Below are positions 1 to 8,697 of a stretch of 64,000 bases of DNA, in pieces. The notes beneath the pieces were generated by a model. The model searched no databases and was not told the origin of the DNA. It was given only the letters and a program-made list of their open reading frames with translations. This DNA comes from Carpediemonas membranifera (lineage: Eukaryota; Fornicata). Position 1 is the stretch's first letter. Each line of letters opens with the position of its first letter. Where the stretch lies: positions 930,001 through 994,000 of the forward strand of contig JAHDYR010000005.1 in the NCBI GenBank assembly GCA_019828565.1. Reading direction: 5' to 3'. The position numbers were made by a program, and so were the translations under genes.

Positions 1-1578
1 CTCGTTGGGAACCTCACTCGCGAAGATCAGCTTCTTGTTGAGACCGCCGAGCCGTCTCATCAGATCGTTAAATGGATTGATCGAGCTCAGCGCCTTCCCC
101 ACTGGCGCCGTGGCGAGTGTACCAGTGTGGACCTTCGTGTCCTCTGTCACCACCGGAGCGGTCGACCCGGTCGCCTTACGCCATTCCTTGACGTCCGCCA
201 GCAGGGCCTTGGTGTCCTCGTGGGTCAACCCGGCGAGTTGTACGACCCTCCCAGCCGGCAGCAGGGGCAGAAGGAGGAGCTCGGTGTCGTCGGAGTCGGC
301 ATCGGCGTCGGGTTCGCCTGCGTCATCCGAGATGAGCTTTGTGACGGAGAATCCCTTGACGAAGCCCCTGAGCTTGGTGTAGATGGGGTTGCTCTTCCAC
401 GGAACCTTGTCGTCCTCGCTATCTGAGTCGTCGAGCAGGCCCTCGGCGTGCTCTTCGTCCATGCCCTCGTCAGACGCCGCCCGGTGTTGCTCGCGCCAGT
501 ACTCCTTCTTGCGGGCCATCATCTTCATGGCATGCTCGTCCTGCTTCTTCTGGTACTCCTTCTGCATATACTTGTGCATACGGCGTCTGATAAACCGGCT
601 AGCCTGCGCGCTGTGACTCGAGGCGAGTGAAGGCGGCTCGACTGTCTCGAGCACGTCTACGATCTCCTCGGCGAGTGTCTGGAAGGATTGGTACGACAGC
701 CTCGGGACGATGTCGGTACTATTGGCGATCGACGTGACGTACTGCTTGCTGGCGGTGATGTTGCCGACCGTGAACACACTGGGACAGGCGAAGGCGAAAC
801 AGCGCACGTTGAACTCGTCCTTCAGCATCATCGTCAGGATGGCTGCCACACTGGCCCCCAGCGAGTGCCCAGTGAACGTCACGCGGTACCCGGTCTCGCC
901 GACGTACTCCTTGAGCTCGTCCCGGATCCGGTCGACCATGTTGACCGCCGTCCGGAGCATGCCCTTGTGACAATAGCCGTCTTGGAACGGTACGGCGCTG
1001 GCAACGAGGTCTGTCATGATGTCTTGGACCGACAGGGTGCCTCTGATGCAGACGATGACCTCGCTCTTGGGCTTGAAGTCGAGCATGTAATAGCAGCAGT
1101 GGAAGGCCTCCTGCTTATCAGGGTATGACATGAAGATGATGCCCTCAGGGTCACCGGCAGTGTGGCTCTCGATCACTGTCTTGACGCGGTCCGCAGTAGG
1201 CATCCGCATCCACTTGGTCAGCATCGCGGCGCTGTCGATGATGCTGCCGTCTTCATTGAGCTTTTCAAGGTCCATAAAGAACTCTTCGGTGTAGCTGTAG
1301 TACGTGCCGCCGTATGAGGCCAGGCAGAAGGCCATGTACTCCGTCAGGTCGGCCAGCTCAGAGCTGCTGATGGTGTCGGATGGGTCGCGGCACTTGGGGC
1401 TCTTAAAGTACTCCGGTTTCAACTTCTGAAGCTCATATAGGGAGTAACCTACCGCTTGAAAGGGCAGGTTCATGCTGTCGAAGAGGAGAGAGAAGGTCTC
1501 GACGACCTCAGGGATCGCCGTGAAGCCGAAGCGGCTCCCATGCTTCATAAGCGCTTTAAACGATGGTATTGATGGCAT
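1..1578 (-). CDS. Class 3 lipase, sn-1 diacylglycerol lipase-like (3' end outside the window)
   Basis: At least 526 residues, read from the ATG at 1578 (MPSIPSFKALMKHG) and still open at base 1. The segment CIRGTLSVQDIMTDLVA, followed about 50 residues later by the nucleophile elbow GHSLGAS (Ser near residue 238, bases about 856-870), is the signature of class 3 alpha/beta-hydrolase lipases. The RGTLS...DxxTDL wording is closest to the DAGL group, which cleaves diacylglycerol at sn-1. No clear N-terminal membrane segments are seen, unlike animal DAGL, so a soluble or peripheral enzyme is more likely. The C-terminal third is charged and low in complexity. Lipase fold is secure; substrate is inferred. 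Confidence 0.85.
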   Translation of the reverse strand, partial: MPSIPSFKALMKHGSRFGFTAIPEVVETFSLLFDSMNLPFQAVGYSLYELQKLKPEYFKSPKCRDPSDTISSSELADLTEYMAFCLASYGGTYYSYTEEFFMDLEKLNEDGSIIDSAAMLTKWMRMPTADRVKTVIESHTAGDPEGIIFMSYPDKQEAFHCCYYMLDFKPKSEVIVCIRGTLSVQDIMTDLVASAVPFQDGYCHKGMLRTAVNMVDRIRDELKEYVGETGYRVTFTGHSLGASVAAILTMMLKDEFNVRCFAFACPSVFTVGNITASKQYVTSIANSTDIVPRLSYQSFQTLAEEIVDVLETVEPPSLASSHSAQASRFIRRRMHKYMQKEYQKKQDEHAMKMMARKKEYWREQHRAASDEGMDEEHAEGLLDDSDSEDDKVPWKSNPIYTKLRGFVKGFSVTKLISDDAGEPDADADSDDTELLLLPLLPAGRVVQLAGLTHEDTKALLADVKEWRKATGSTAPVVTEDTKVHTGTLATAPVGKALSSINPFNDLMRRLGGLNKKLIFASEVPNE

Positions 1579-1696
1579 TTCTAGTGTATATAAGTCTGTT
1601 GATGCCGCTTTGTGGCTGTGCTTTCGTGTCCTTTGAACGGTGTTCGCTCGTTGGCCGGTCGCCTTGCCCTGCGTCAAACTCAACCTGCCAAGCACT

Positions 1697-3097
1697 TTAC
1701 TGCCCCCCTAGCTTTGCCCGCTGCTTCTGTTTGTCGAGCTGGGCCCTTGTAACAACCACTCCGTCCTTCGTCAGGACCTCCGCGTCGCGACGGGGGTCAA
1801 AGCGTGCGGCTTCCTGCGCCTGAAGTGACGCCCACAGCTTCTTCGCCGCCTCTATCGTTCGTACCCCGTCAAATGCTGGGCTGTATGCGATCCCGAGCTT
1901 TGCCAGCCCACTTGCGTGCCGCCGCTCAGGGAAATGCTGCTCGAACGCAGCGAGCCCCTGGAACACATGACCGCCGCAGATCTCGCACGGGAACTCCTCG
2001 TGCAGACCCTGTGCCTTCCAGATCCAGTAGGGCACCGGCTGGTTGTCCGGCCCCACCATGACCTGCTGGGTTTTGGAACCTTGACGAATCTTGCGGACGG
2101 TTGGCTTTTTCTCGGTCGGTTGGGCCTGCGCTGACTCGATCAGACTGTCCAGCTCGAGCTCTGCTGCGGAGAGGCCCTGACGCCGGTCTATGTCGGAAAT
2201 GATTGCATCAAAAGACTCATTCAGATTTTTCCGGAGAGATCTGATTCCTGCAGTCAGACGGATGACATTACGGTCCTCCTCCGTCACAAGCTGCGGTATT
2301 TCACCCTGGGCGCGCTTCTTGTGTGCTTTCCCGGAATAGTGTGAGGCGGCCTGCGGGTGCGAGGCAAAGGTCTTGCGGCAGAAAGAGCAGAACAACGGCG
2401 GCTGGTCTCCGTCCTGGGTCATCGCCTCACGGTCTGCCTGAAGCTTCGCCATCTCCGCCGTCCCGTCGTCGACTTTCGTGGGCTCATTAAAGGGGCGTGC
2501 CACAAGGTCAAACTGGGTCAGCCGGGCCAGGAGGTCCTCGAGATAGTTCAGCATGGCCTGACTGACGGCTCCCACCGGCGGGACAAGCTCGTCCAGCCTC
2601 ACCAGGTACTCCTTGTAGGTGACGGTGGCGTTTCCAGCACTCCCCCTTGCCAAACGGCCGCCGACCTGCGTGAACCTCTGGTGGAGGTCGTGAAGGTCAA
2701 GTACTGGCGCGTTATCATCCACTGGTGCTGGTTTCAGGGTCATTGCTTCCAGGGCGGTGTCCGGGAAGGACGCGTCGATGACCTTGAGCCCGGCAGAATA
2801 TGTGGCCCACTGCTGGTCAACAGAGCCGGATAGCTCAAGCTTCTTCGCAATTCTTTGTATTTCATCCGGACTATAGTCAGTTTCTAGGTCTTTCCTCTGC
2901 GATATGGCCTTGTCGCACAGAAGCGCGACGCGATGTTGCTGATTAGCGATTTCTGCAGGCAACGACGGCTTTTCGGCAATCATTTCCGCAACAGCTACTT
3001 CTAAAAGGTCATATGCCTCACATGCGTTGCGTGCATCAAAGAGCTTGGCGATTTCCTGAGCTGAGATTGGCATGCTGTGATTCTGATTTATCTTCAT
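1697..3097 (-). CDS. SF3A3: Splicing factor 3A subunit 3 (SF3a60/Prp9)
   Basis: 467 codons from the ATG at 3097 (MKINQNHSMPISAQE); the ATG at 3073 is the alternative. The frame stays open upstream to 3376, but that stretch overlaps the next gene and looks non-coding. A first C2H2 finger (CSFCRKTF...H...H) lies mid-protein. The conserved end has PYWIWKAQGL, then the matrin-type finger CEICGGHVFQGLAAFEQHF, then an EAKELW-like helix. This is the SF3a60 hallmark. SF3a60 binds SF3a120 and SF3a66 in the U2 snRNP that recognises the branch site. It fits a genome that still splices very short introns. Confidence 0.9.
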   Translation of the reverse strand: MKINQNHSMPISAQEIAKLFDARNACEAYDLLEVAVAEMIAEKPSLPAEIANQQHRVALLCDKAISQRKDLETDYSPDEIQRIAKKLELSGSVDQQWATYSAGLKVIDASFPDTALEAMTLKPAPVDDNAPVLDLHDLHQRFTQVGGRLARGSAGNATVTYKEYLVRLDELVPPVGAVSQAMLNYLEDLLARLTQFDLVARPFNEPTKVDDGTAEMAKLQADREAMTQDGDQPPLFCSFCRKTFASHPQAASHYSGKAHKKRAQGEIPQLVTEEDRNVIRLTAGIRSLRKNLNESFDAIISDIDRRQGLSAAELELDSLIESAQAQPTEKKPTVRKIRQGSKTQQVMVGPDNQPVPYWIWKAQGLHEEFPCEICGGHVFQGLAAFEQHFPERRHASGLAKLGIAYSPAFDGVRTIEAAKKLWASLQAQEAARFDPRRDAEVLTKDGVVVTRAQLDKQKQRAKLGGQ

Positions 3098-3110
3098 GTA
3101 AACAGCTGGC

Positions 3111-3308
3111 TCAGGCCGACAGCTCGACTGGGAGGAGCTCCAGTGGGCTGAACATTCCCAGCTTAACACTCCACTTGTCGTACACCAGAAGGGTAGCGGA
3201 CATGAGGGCATCAGCCATGGTAAGGGCGATCTTGCGGGTAGAGATGCGGAATCTGGCTGCGGACGCGTTAAGGTAGGCCTCGACTTTCGTGGCGGACCGG
3301 AATGGCAT
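3111..3308 (-). CDS. Small hypothetical protein (65 aa)
   Basis: A 65-residue frame from the ATG at 3308 (MPFRSATKVEAYL) to a TGA 14 bases before the SF3A3 start. The upstream strand reads ACTAAACAATT, similar to A/T-rich start regions elsewhere here. The protein alternates short beta-like stretches (KVEAYLNASAARFRI) with a helix (ALTMADALMSATLLVYDKW), which suggests a small alpha/beta fold. No family is recognised with confidence. Being squeezed between two genes in the same direction supports a real gene, but a chance frame cannot be excluded. Confidence 0.45.
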   Translation of the reverse strand: MPFRSATKVEAYLNASAARFRISTRKIALTMADALMSATLLVYDKWSVKLGMFSPLELLPVELSA

Positions 3309-3404
3309 GCTGTGCGCCGCGCAGGATTAGAATTGTTTAGTCTAAATCGGTGTATGACAGGTGGGCATGGGAACAACTACTTGGAATCTAGCAAGCACTT
3401 ACGC

Positions 3405-4586
3405 TCACAAAGCATCAACCCGCTGGCTGAACCCCGCTGGGTCGGCCACGAACTGCTCGAACGCTGTCCCCAACTGGACATCGGGGGGCATCACCCGGCG
3501 ACTCAGGGCAAGGTGCTTGCGGCGGCTGCTCCAGCGATCGACCAGAGCATCGCCCGACTTACCCAGACGGTCGACCATAGCCTCGAGCTTGACAACGGAG
3601 TCCTTAAGCTGGCCGAGGGCCACGTTGGACGCCGTCTCGGATGACACTTCAATCAAATCCCGGAAATGATGGGTTGAGTCGATCTGAGTCATGTGTTCCA
3701 TCTCCGGCTGCCCATCGGTGTGAGCCAAGCGCTGCTGCTGTCCGGCTTGGGCCATCGCCCCTGCCCTGTACTGGGTCGAGTCGTGAAGATGGACCAGATC
3801 GAGCGACACGGCCCGCACCAGCCCACGGATAGCCTGCACCCGCTCATGCTCTGTCTCAATGACGCCGACCATGGCCTTTAGCCGGCCCTGCTGCCTGGAG
3901 AGGTGTCGTACTGCAGTGTCGGCAGTGTCGACCTGCGAGAGGAGTCTAGCCTCCGTTCGTACCATCGTATCCCGGTCCACGGGCTCGGCTGTGATGGTCC
4001 TGGCAAGGGCCCCGCACAACTGCCTGATGCGCCCCAACTTGGCGTCGAGCGTGGCGGGTGTGGCGTCGGGATGACACGACTGGCCCTCAGCCACGGCATT
4101 GCGGCCGAGAGCACTGACTGTGGCGGAGGCATGGCGCCACAACTCGTGCTCCAGGGCCACGCATAGCCGGCGGGACTCGGCCTGCATCGAGGGTGAGGCG
4201 GACGTCGGCTGGTCGTGGGTTTCTGTGCCAGGAATAGCGTTATCGAGTCGTGTCTGCGGGTTCTCTGGGTCCAGAGTGTTCTTGATTGTGGTGAAGAAGG
4301 CTTTCTCCGCGTCGTGGTATGAGGCCAGGGCTGGGTTCGTCACTAGGAGGTTGGATTGTACATCCGGGTCCATAAGATAGTTTGTTCCATCCTTACAAGC
4401 GTCAACGCACCGGTCAAGTGACGCCTTCATTTCGATAATGGAAGATTTTGCCTGTGTGGTGAGTTCTACTACTTGCGAGGGCGGCGCGAGTGATTCGTCA
4501 ATTGATCCAAGCTCAGATTTGATTATTTGCCGCTTCAGAGCCTCTAATCTGGCGATATCTGCCCGGAGCTCTGCCTCGTTCGCCAT
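3405..4586 (-). CDS. Hypothetical helical protein (393 aa)
   Basis: The start is the ATG at 4586 (MANEAELRADIARLEALKRQ); the frame is open further upstream, but that part looks like antisense of the neighbouring start region. A GTGCAGTTTATG element sits about 17-26 bases upstream on the sense strand. The protein is almost entirely helical and charged, with heptad-like stretches at residues 1-50 and in the C-terminal 150 residues. No enzymatic motif is visible. A coiled-coil scaffold or small subunit of a larger complex is possible but not shown. Confidence 0.7.
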   Translation of the reverse strand: MANEAELRADIARLEALKRQIIKSELGSIDESLAPPSQVVELTTQAKSSIIEMKASLDRCVDACKDGTNYLMDPDVQSNLLVTNPALASYHDAEKAFFTTIKNTLDPENPQTRLDNAIPGTETHDQPTSASPSMQAESRRLCVALEHELWRHASATVSALGRNAVAEGQSCHPDATPATLDAKLGRIRQLCGALARTITAEPVDRDTMVRTEARLLSQVDTADTAVRHLSRQQGRLKAMVGVIETEHERVQAIRGLVRAVSLDLVHLHDSTQYRAGAMAQAGQQQRLAHTDGQPEMEHMTQIDSTHHFRDLIEVSSETASNVALGQLKDSVVKLEAMVDRLGKSGDALVDRWSSRRKHLALSRRVMPPDVQLGTAFEQFVADPAGFSQRVDAL

Positions 4587-4602
4587 TTGCGTGCTTTTGC
4601 CA

Positions 4603-4612
4603 TAAACTGCAC
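4603..4612 (-). promoter_or_regulatory. GTGCAGTTTA promoter-like element of the 3405-4586 gene
   Basis: On the minus strand this reads GTGCAGTTTA, 17 bases upstream of the ATG. The same word or a one-base variant lies just upstream of several other starts in the window, so it is a good candidate initiator or proximal promoter element. Confidence 0.5.
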
Positions 4613-4748
4613 AATCGTATTTAGCGGTCATCCTGGCGGGTACACCGTGTATACGTCTCACTGGGAAGCTGACCCCGTTCCTCCCTGCCTTTCTGTGTCG
4701 AGTCGAGCGCAGTTTTTGTTCAAGAACGAAGGCGGACATTTCAGTCAA

Positions 4749-5578
4749 ATGGTGAAGGTCTACAGAAAATGCCATCTTCTTACAACTGAAGATAACAAAT
4801 GGAAGCGATATGATAGCGCGCCCCACTTCCTGGCGATTCAGAAGGAGGAGAATTCGTACATCCTCACCGGGCTCGGCTTCCCAGGTGCCGCACCAGATAC
4901 AGAGGACATAGACCTTGATTCCCCGGATGTTGTTGTTTGTTCCACCTCACATCCGTCACATAGATTCACTTCACCCGTGTGTTGACCGAGAGCTCCAAGG
5001 TCAACTACAACTTCGACCGCCCCCCGAGCGTCACCATCACCATCACTGCGCAGGGAGTGTTCGGCATACAGTATCGGTCTGCTGACGACTGCCAGGGGTT
5101 CAAGGAGGCAATTGATGCCACCATGGAGGCGATCGCCAACCCCCCGCCCGAGGATGAGGAGCCCGTGGAGGCCAGTCCTGTCCGTTCACCCAACCCCGAG
5201 CCGGAGCGGGCACTGCCTGCTGCCCCATCGACTGTGGCGTCATCCGCGGTGCTCCCTCCCGCCCGGCCCGCGGTGGCGGCTCCTAAGAGCTCGCTGCTCA
5301 CTAGCCACAAGCCCGAGTCAAGTGTAGTTCTGGCTGACACTCCTGCGGCCCAGCCGGTCGACCCTGACCAAGGCCCGCTGCCCGCCACCGTGACCCTCAT
5401 CACTGGCAGGCAGATGACTCTGCAGCAGTCGGCCGTGCCATCGTCGGTACTGGACGACATCCGGGAGGAGCTGACGGCCGTGCGGGAGGACGTCCGGCAA
5501 CTTCGGACGGACGTCGAGCTCCGGCTTCAACAGATGGAGAAGACAATCGTGCAGGCCGTTGTTAACGCGCTCAAGTAG
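4749..5578 (+). CDS. Ena/VASP-like protein: EVH1 domain, proline-rich linker, C-terminal coiled coil
   Basis: Two exons, 4749-4934 and 4964-5578, give 266 residues. The EVH1/WH1 domain starts at the first Met (MVKVYRKCHLLTTEDNKW) and continues across the intron into VNYNFDRPPSVTITI and FGIQYRSADDCQGFKEAI, the usual end of the fold. A Pro/Ala/Ser-rich linker follows, then a C-terminal coiled coil (LDDIREELTAVREDVRQL) in the place where Ena/VASP proteins tetramerise. The family promotes actin filament elongation; ARPC5 at 41 kb shows that branched-actin machinery also exists here. Without the intron neither half of the EVH1 domain is complete. Confidence 0.8.
4935..4963 (+). other. 29-nt intron in the EVH1 gene
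   Basis: Donor GTTTGT, 3' end CCGTCACATAG. Removing it (phase 0) joins the two halves of the EVH1 domain in frame. GTTGTT donors 3 or 6 bases upstream would also keep the frame. Confidence 0.75.
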
Positions 5579-5800
5579 GGTTATCACGCTGTACCAAGAC
5601 TTTTCACTCTCTGCTCCGTAAATATCTGGCTGGAGTTGTTGACAGACTGGTTGCCGGAATGGTTGGGCGGACCTCTACATGTGCTAAAACGTGGCTAAAC
5701 AGTGGTTTACAGTCCATAATGGGTCCCGGACAAGCATTTGTCTGCCGATCGCCCACCGAGCCCCGACGCACTTTTGGCGCGCACCGTGGCTGAAGACGAT

Positions 5801-7210
5801 ATGCAAAACGCTGGAGTTAAGCGAGCACGCTTGGAAAACACTGGCCAGGTATATGACGTCATTGATTTGACGTTTGAGCTCTCTAACGACGCATCGAAGG
5901 CTACAGTGACGATTACTACGCCCGAGGACCCAAAACTAGTGCTCATATGCGTTATAGAATCAGAAGATGTGGCGAAACAATACTTTTACGCCTTTAGAAA
6001 CTCAATGCTCGACAGCAATGCGCTGCTCCGTTCTCTTTACGAATCGTTCACGAATTGCTTCCCCTCGACGCCCAACCGCAACAGGAAGTACGTACTAGAC
6101 CTCACCAAGCTGCAGTTTGTGCGGCTCAACAACATTGGTGAGGACAGCGAGGTCTGGGCTGAGATTGTCAAGCTCGACTTGGCGTACGCGCCAGATCGAG
6201 TCGTCGTTGAGCACACCCTGGGTATCATCGAAGCGTTGCACGGGGACATCGACGACGGGAGCAAGAGAGAGGCGGAGGCACAGGAGAAGATCCGCGGTCT
6301 GCAGGACGCACACCGTCGTCTGCAGGTCTCGCTCACGACGCTCGAGGACACCCTGGGCGCCACCAGAGAGAAGCTGGGCGCCACTGAGAGCAGTCTGGAG
6401 AAGCAGACTGCCAAGGTTGCCGCTCTGTCCGCTGAGAACGACCGGCTGTCCGTGGAGCTCCAGACGAACGCCTCTGAGGCGAGGAGCGAGGTCGAGAGGG
6501 CCAGGGCGGAGCTCGAGCACGTCAACGAGGCCAAGAAGAAGCTTGAGCAGCAGTACGCGGCGCTGAAGACCAAGCACCACGGCCACACGGTCGAGACCAC
6601 CGCGGAGCTGCAGTCCCTCAGAGAGGAGGTCAGCGCGCTGTCCCAGGAGCGGGCCGGGCTCCAGAACCAGCTAGCCGAGGCGCAGTACGCCAACTCCGAG
6701 CAGAGGCGACAGATGGACGCGCACGATAGGGCGACGCAGGACCTCGAGGCCAGGGCGGCCGGGCTGCAGGATGAGGTTGACCGGCTCACGGGCGACGTCG
6801 CCCAGCTGACGTCCGAGCTCGAGGCAGCCCGGGCCGACCACCAGACCGCCGACGCCACCCGGACGGAGCTGGAGGAGCGGGGTCGACAGCAAGAGGTGAC
6901 CGTGGCGGACCTCGAGTCGCAGGTTATCAGCAAGTCGCACGAGCTGGAGGTGGTCCGGGCACAGTTGGACGGCAAGGATGGCGAGCTGGCGAGGATGGCC
7001 GAGTTCGTCAGGGAGACCATCGCTTCACTCCACGACGACGCCCAGGAGAGCCAGAGGTTTATCAAGGAGCTACAGGACCAGATCCGGCAGCAGGAGGCTA
7101 CGATGCAGCGGCTGGAAGAGGACAACCGGCTGCTCAGAGACCGGGCGGGAGGGTTTGCCAGCGCGAGGGTTCGCACGATGGCTCAGAAGATGACGCTAGA
7201 CGACATATGA
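5801..7210 (+). CDS. Coiled-coil protein with a globular N-terminal head (possibly SAS-6/XRCC4-like)
   Basis: 469 residues from the ATG at 5801 (MQNAGVKRARLEN); the frame is open upstream to 5738 but without an ATG. About 130 N-terminal residues form an alpha/beta-rich globular region (VYDVIDLTFELSND ... VLDLTKLQFVRLNN ... EIVKLDLAYAPDRVV). The rest is an uninterrupted heptad coiled coil of roughly 300 residues. A small beta head followed by a long parallel coil is the layout of the SAS-6/XRCC4/CCDC61 superfamily, and a flagellate would need SAS-6, but no diagnostic motif is seen. The superfamily suggestion rests on layout only. Confidence 0.7.
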   Translation: MQNAGVKRARLENTGQVYDVIDLTFELSNDASKATVTITTPEDPKLVLICVIESEDVAKQYFYAFRNSMLDSNALLRSLYESFTNCFPSTPNRNRKYVLDLTKLQFVRLNNIGEDSEVWAEIVKLDLAYAPDRVVVEHTLGIIEALHGDIDDGSKREAEAQEKIRGLQDAHRRLQVSLTTLEDTLGATREKLGATESSLEKQTAKVAALSAENDRLSVELQTNASEARSEVERARAELEHVNEAKKKLEQQYAALKTKHHGHTVETTAELQSLREEVSALSQERAGLQNQLAEAQYANSEQRRQMDAHDRATQDLEARAAGLQDEVDRLTGDVAQLTSELEAARADHQTADATRTELEERGRQQEVTVADLESQVISKSHELEVVRAQLDGKDGELARMAEFVRETIASLHDDAQESQRFIKELQDQIRQQEATMQRLEEDNRLLRDRAGGFASARVRTMAQKMTLDDI

Positions 7211-7290
7211 GGCGCTGGGGGCTGCTATTTGTAAAGATTACCGCTGGGAGGCTGCAGTATGAGGCGGGCGCTATGTGCAGGTTACGCTCT

Positions 7291-7576
7291 TGCAGCGACA
7301 GCTCGACTGGGACGGGGCCGACGTCGGCGGTGTTTACGAGTCCTCGGACGACGAGGGGTAAGGCCCGGATCGACCCGGACGGCGGAGCGGACAGCGACAG
7401 CGACGAGGACGGCGACTACAACTCGGCTGCTTCGGAGGACAGCGCGAGCGAGAGCGAGGAGGACGCCGAGGGGCTCGAGGGCAAGCGCGACAACGCGGAG
7501 GTCGAAGAGGTTAGCGAGGATGAGGAGTAAACATGTTTTATGTTCACCGAGAGGCGGTGGTGCTTGGAATCAATGC
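7291..7576 (+). pseudogene. Duplicated 3' end of the SSRP1 gene with its 3' flank, frameshifted
   Basis: About 285 bases are near-identical to the complement of about 35137-35418, the C-terminal acidic tail of SSRP1, its stop codon and some 40 bases of 3' flank. Relative to the intact gene this copy lacks 5 bases near 7353 (between two GAGGGG-type repeats), which puts a TAA straight after the residues SSDDEG. It also has a 3-base insertion in the acidic tail. Homology stops abruptly after GGAATCAATGC at both places. It is a non-functional fragment that arrived by segmental duplication. Confidence 0.85.
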
Positions 7577-8015
7577 TGGCTTTCGTGCTTTCAGTCGTCG
7601 GTCTGCACGAAAAGATGCGTCGTCTGTCCGTCTGTGTCGAACGCTGCTGTCTTCTTTCGCGTCTGTGCTCGTCTGTTACTCTCTTCCTGGCATCATGCTC
7701 CGGCACAACGTCGTCGTGATTGTCACGATGGTCTCCGAATTCCGCACTTCCATCGTGTGCCCATACTGCAAAGCACACTTCAGACGTGTGATGCACACAC
7801 ACCGCACCATGCTCTGCCGGAATCCCGCGTGCGAGGGAGCTCCATGGCGCGTTGAACGGCGACGTCGGCATCCCGAGCAGAGAGACATACTTCTCAATCT
7901 CTCTCACCGAGATAAGAGCGCCAGCGAGAACATCCTTTGGTGCACCTTCGATGCAACTTCAGATCAGATAGAGATCAACAATCTCCTTTCCACTATCATT
8001 AACTTGCTAAGTTGA
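7533..8015 (+). pseudogene. Fanzor/TnpB-like nuclease remnant (zinc ribbon and RuvC-III)
   Basis: The 160-residue frame contains VSEFRTSIVCPYC, a second cysteine pair CRNPAC 15 residues later, and SHRDKSASENILW. These match the rearranged glutamate, the zinc ribbon and the RuvC-III Asp motif of Fanzor/TnpB proteins. They align with VNEDRTTVVCPHC ... CENPQC ... VDRRDKSAAENILW in the gene at 29.4-30.3 kb. The RuvC-I half (FDPG) is missing and the upstream part is poorly conserved, so this is a decayed C-terminal fragment. Its first codons (VVLGINAG) lie inside the segment shared with the SSRP1 3' flank. Confidence 0.75.
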
Positions 8016-8040
8016 GCAAGCACGCGCTGCAGCGCGCGTG
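8003..8040 (+). repeat. Two consecutive perfect hairpins at the 3' end of the Fanzor remnant
   Basis: 8003-8020 has 6-bp arms CTTGCT/AGCAAG around a 6-nt loop, spanning the stop codon. 8021-8040 has 7-bp arms CACGCGC/GCGCGTG around TGCAGC and contains the palindrome GCGCTGCAGCGC. Fanzor and TnpB guide RNAs start at or within the 3' end of the protein gene, so this could be the relic of such an RNA or of the element's right end. That is inference from position and structure. Confidence 0.5.
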
Positions 8041-8231
8041 ATATGCAGCGCACGATTGATAGAGTATGATGAACCACACTGCGATCCTGATGCTGCTCGG
8101 ATCACTGTGTTTTGGACTCAACAATTCTTATCCTGCGTGGCACAGCAGCGAACGAAACAGACCGAGAAATGGACGGAATTGTGAGTTTTCCCGATTTTTA
8201 TATGACATAGCCCCCGGAAGCAGCACAGAAG

Positions 8232-8661
8232 ATGGCCGAGAACGCCGAGAAGCAAGCGTTTGTTCAATTCCGCCCTTTCGTTACCTAGCATGGAAGCAGA
8301 GCAGCGCCGCAGCATGCTTGCCGCGATTCTGACTCCCGAGGCTCGTAACCGCCTCGGCAACATCACCGCCGTGAACCCCGAGAAGGCTGAGAAGATCGAG
8401 AAGGTCCTCGTGCAGGCCGCACAGGCGGGGAAGATCAGGAACCGCATTGACGAGGATCAACTCAAGTCTATGCTCAACGACCTTACCTCTGGCGATGGTG
8501 TGGCGACTAGCGAGGTCATTTTCCACCAGAAGACGAAGGCGGACATGATCTCGAGCAAGCAGGCCGAGAGCGACTCGGAGAGCGACACTGATTCGGACTC
8601 TGACTCCGACGACCCAGATTTCGGCACGCGGACGAAGATCACCATCCGCATGGGCCACTAA
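8232..8661 (+). CDS. PDCD5: PDCD5/TFAR19 family protein
   Basis: Exons 8232-8257 and 8289-8661 give 132 residues beginning MAENAEKQAMEAEQRRSML. The body (LTPEARNRLGNITAVNPEKA ... VLVQAAQAGKI ... DEDQLKSMLNDL) is the compact three-helix PDCD5 core, and the acidic Ser/Asp-rich tail is also typical. PDCD5 homologues bind the chaperonin TRiC and chromatin factors; the exact role here is not known. The first exon supplies only 8 2/3 codons, so the start would be mis-called without the 31-nt intron. Confidence 0.88.
8258..8288 (+). other. 31-nt intron in PDCD5
   Basis: Donor GTTTGT, 3' end CGTTACCTAG, phase 2. Removal restores MAENAEKQA-MEAEQ in one frame. Confidence 0.85.
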
Positions 8662-8686
8662 ATCCATTTTCATCTTAATCTGCGGT

Positions 8687-8692
8687 GTTTAT
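8687..8692 (-). terminator. Poly(A)-type signal ATAAAC of the cystatin gene
   Basis: Minus strand ATAAACACCGCAG, 6 bases after the stop. The same ATAAACNCCGCAG-like string ends the genes at 15552 and 20827. Confidence 0.5.
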
Positions 8693-8697
8693 GCTGG

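Noticed and set aside
3098-3376. N-terminal extension of SF3A3 to an ATG at about 3376
   Set aside because: The extra 92 residues overlap the small 3111-3308 gene in another frame, are rich in Pro/Ser/Arg like an antisense shadow, and do not resemble the SF3a60 N-terminus.
6037-7176. 379-codon minus-strand frame opposite the coiled-coil gene
   Set aside because: Ser/Cys/Arg-rich composition typical of the antisense of a Glu/Leu/Arg coiled coil; no start context or motif.
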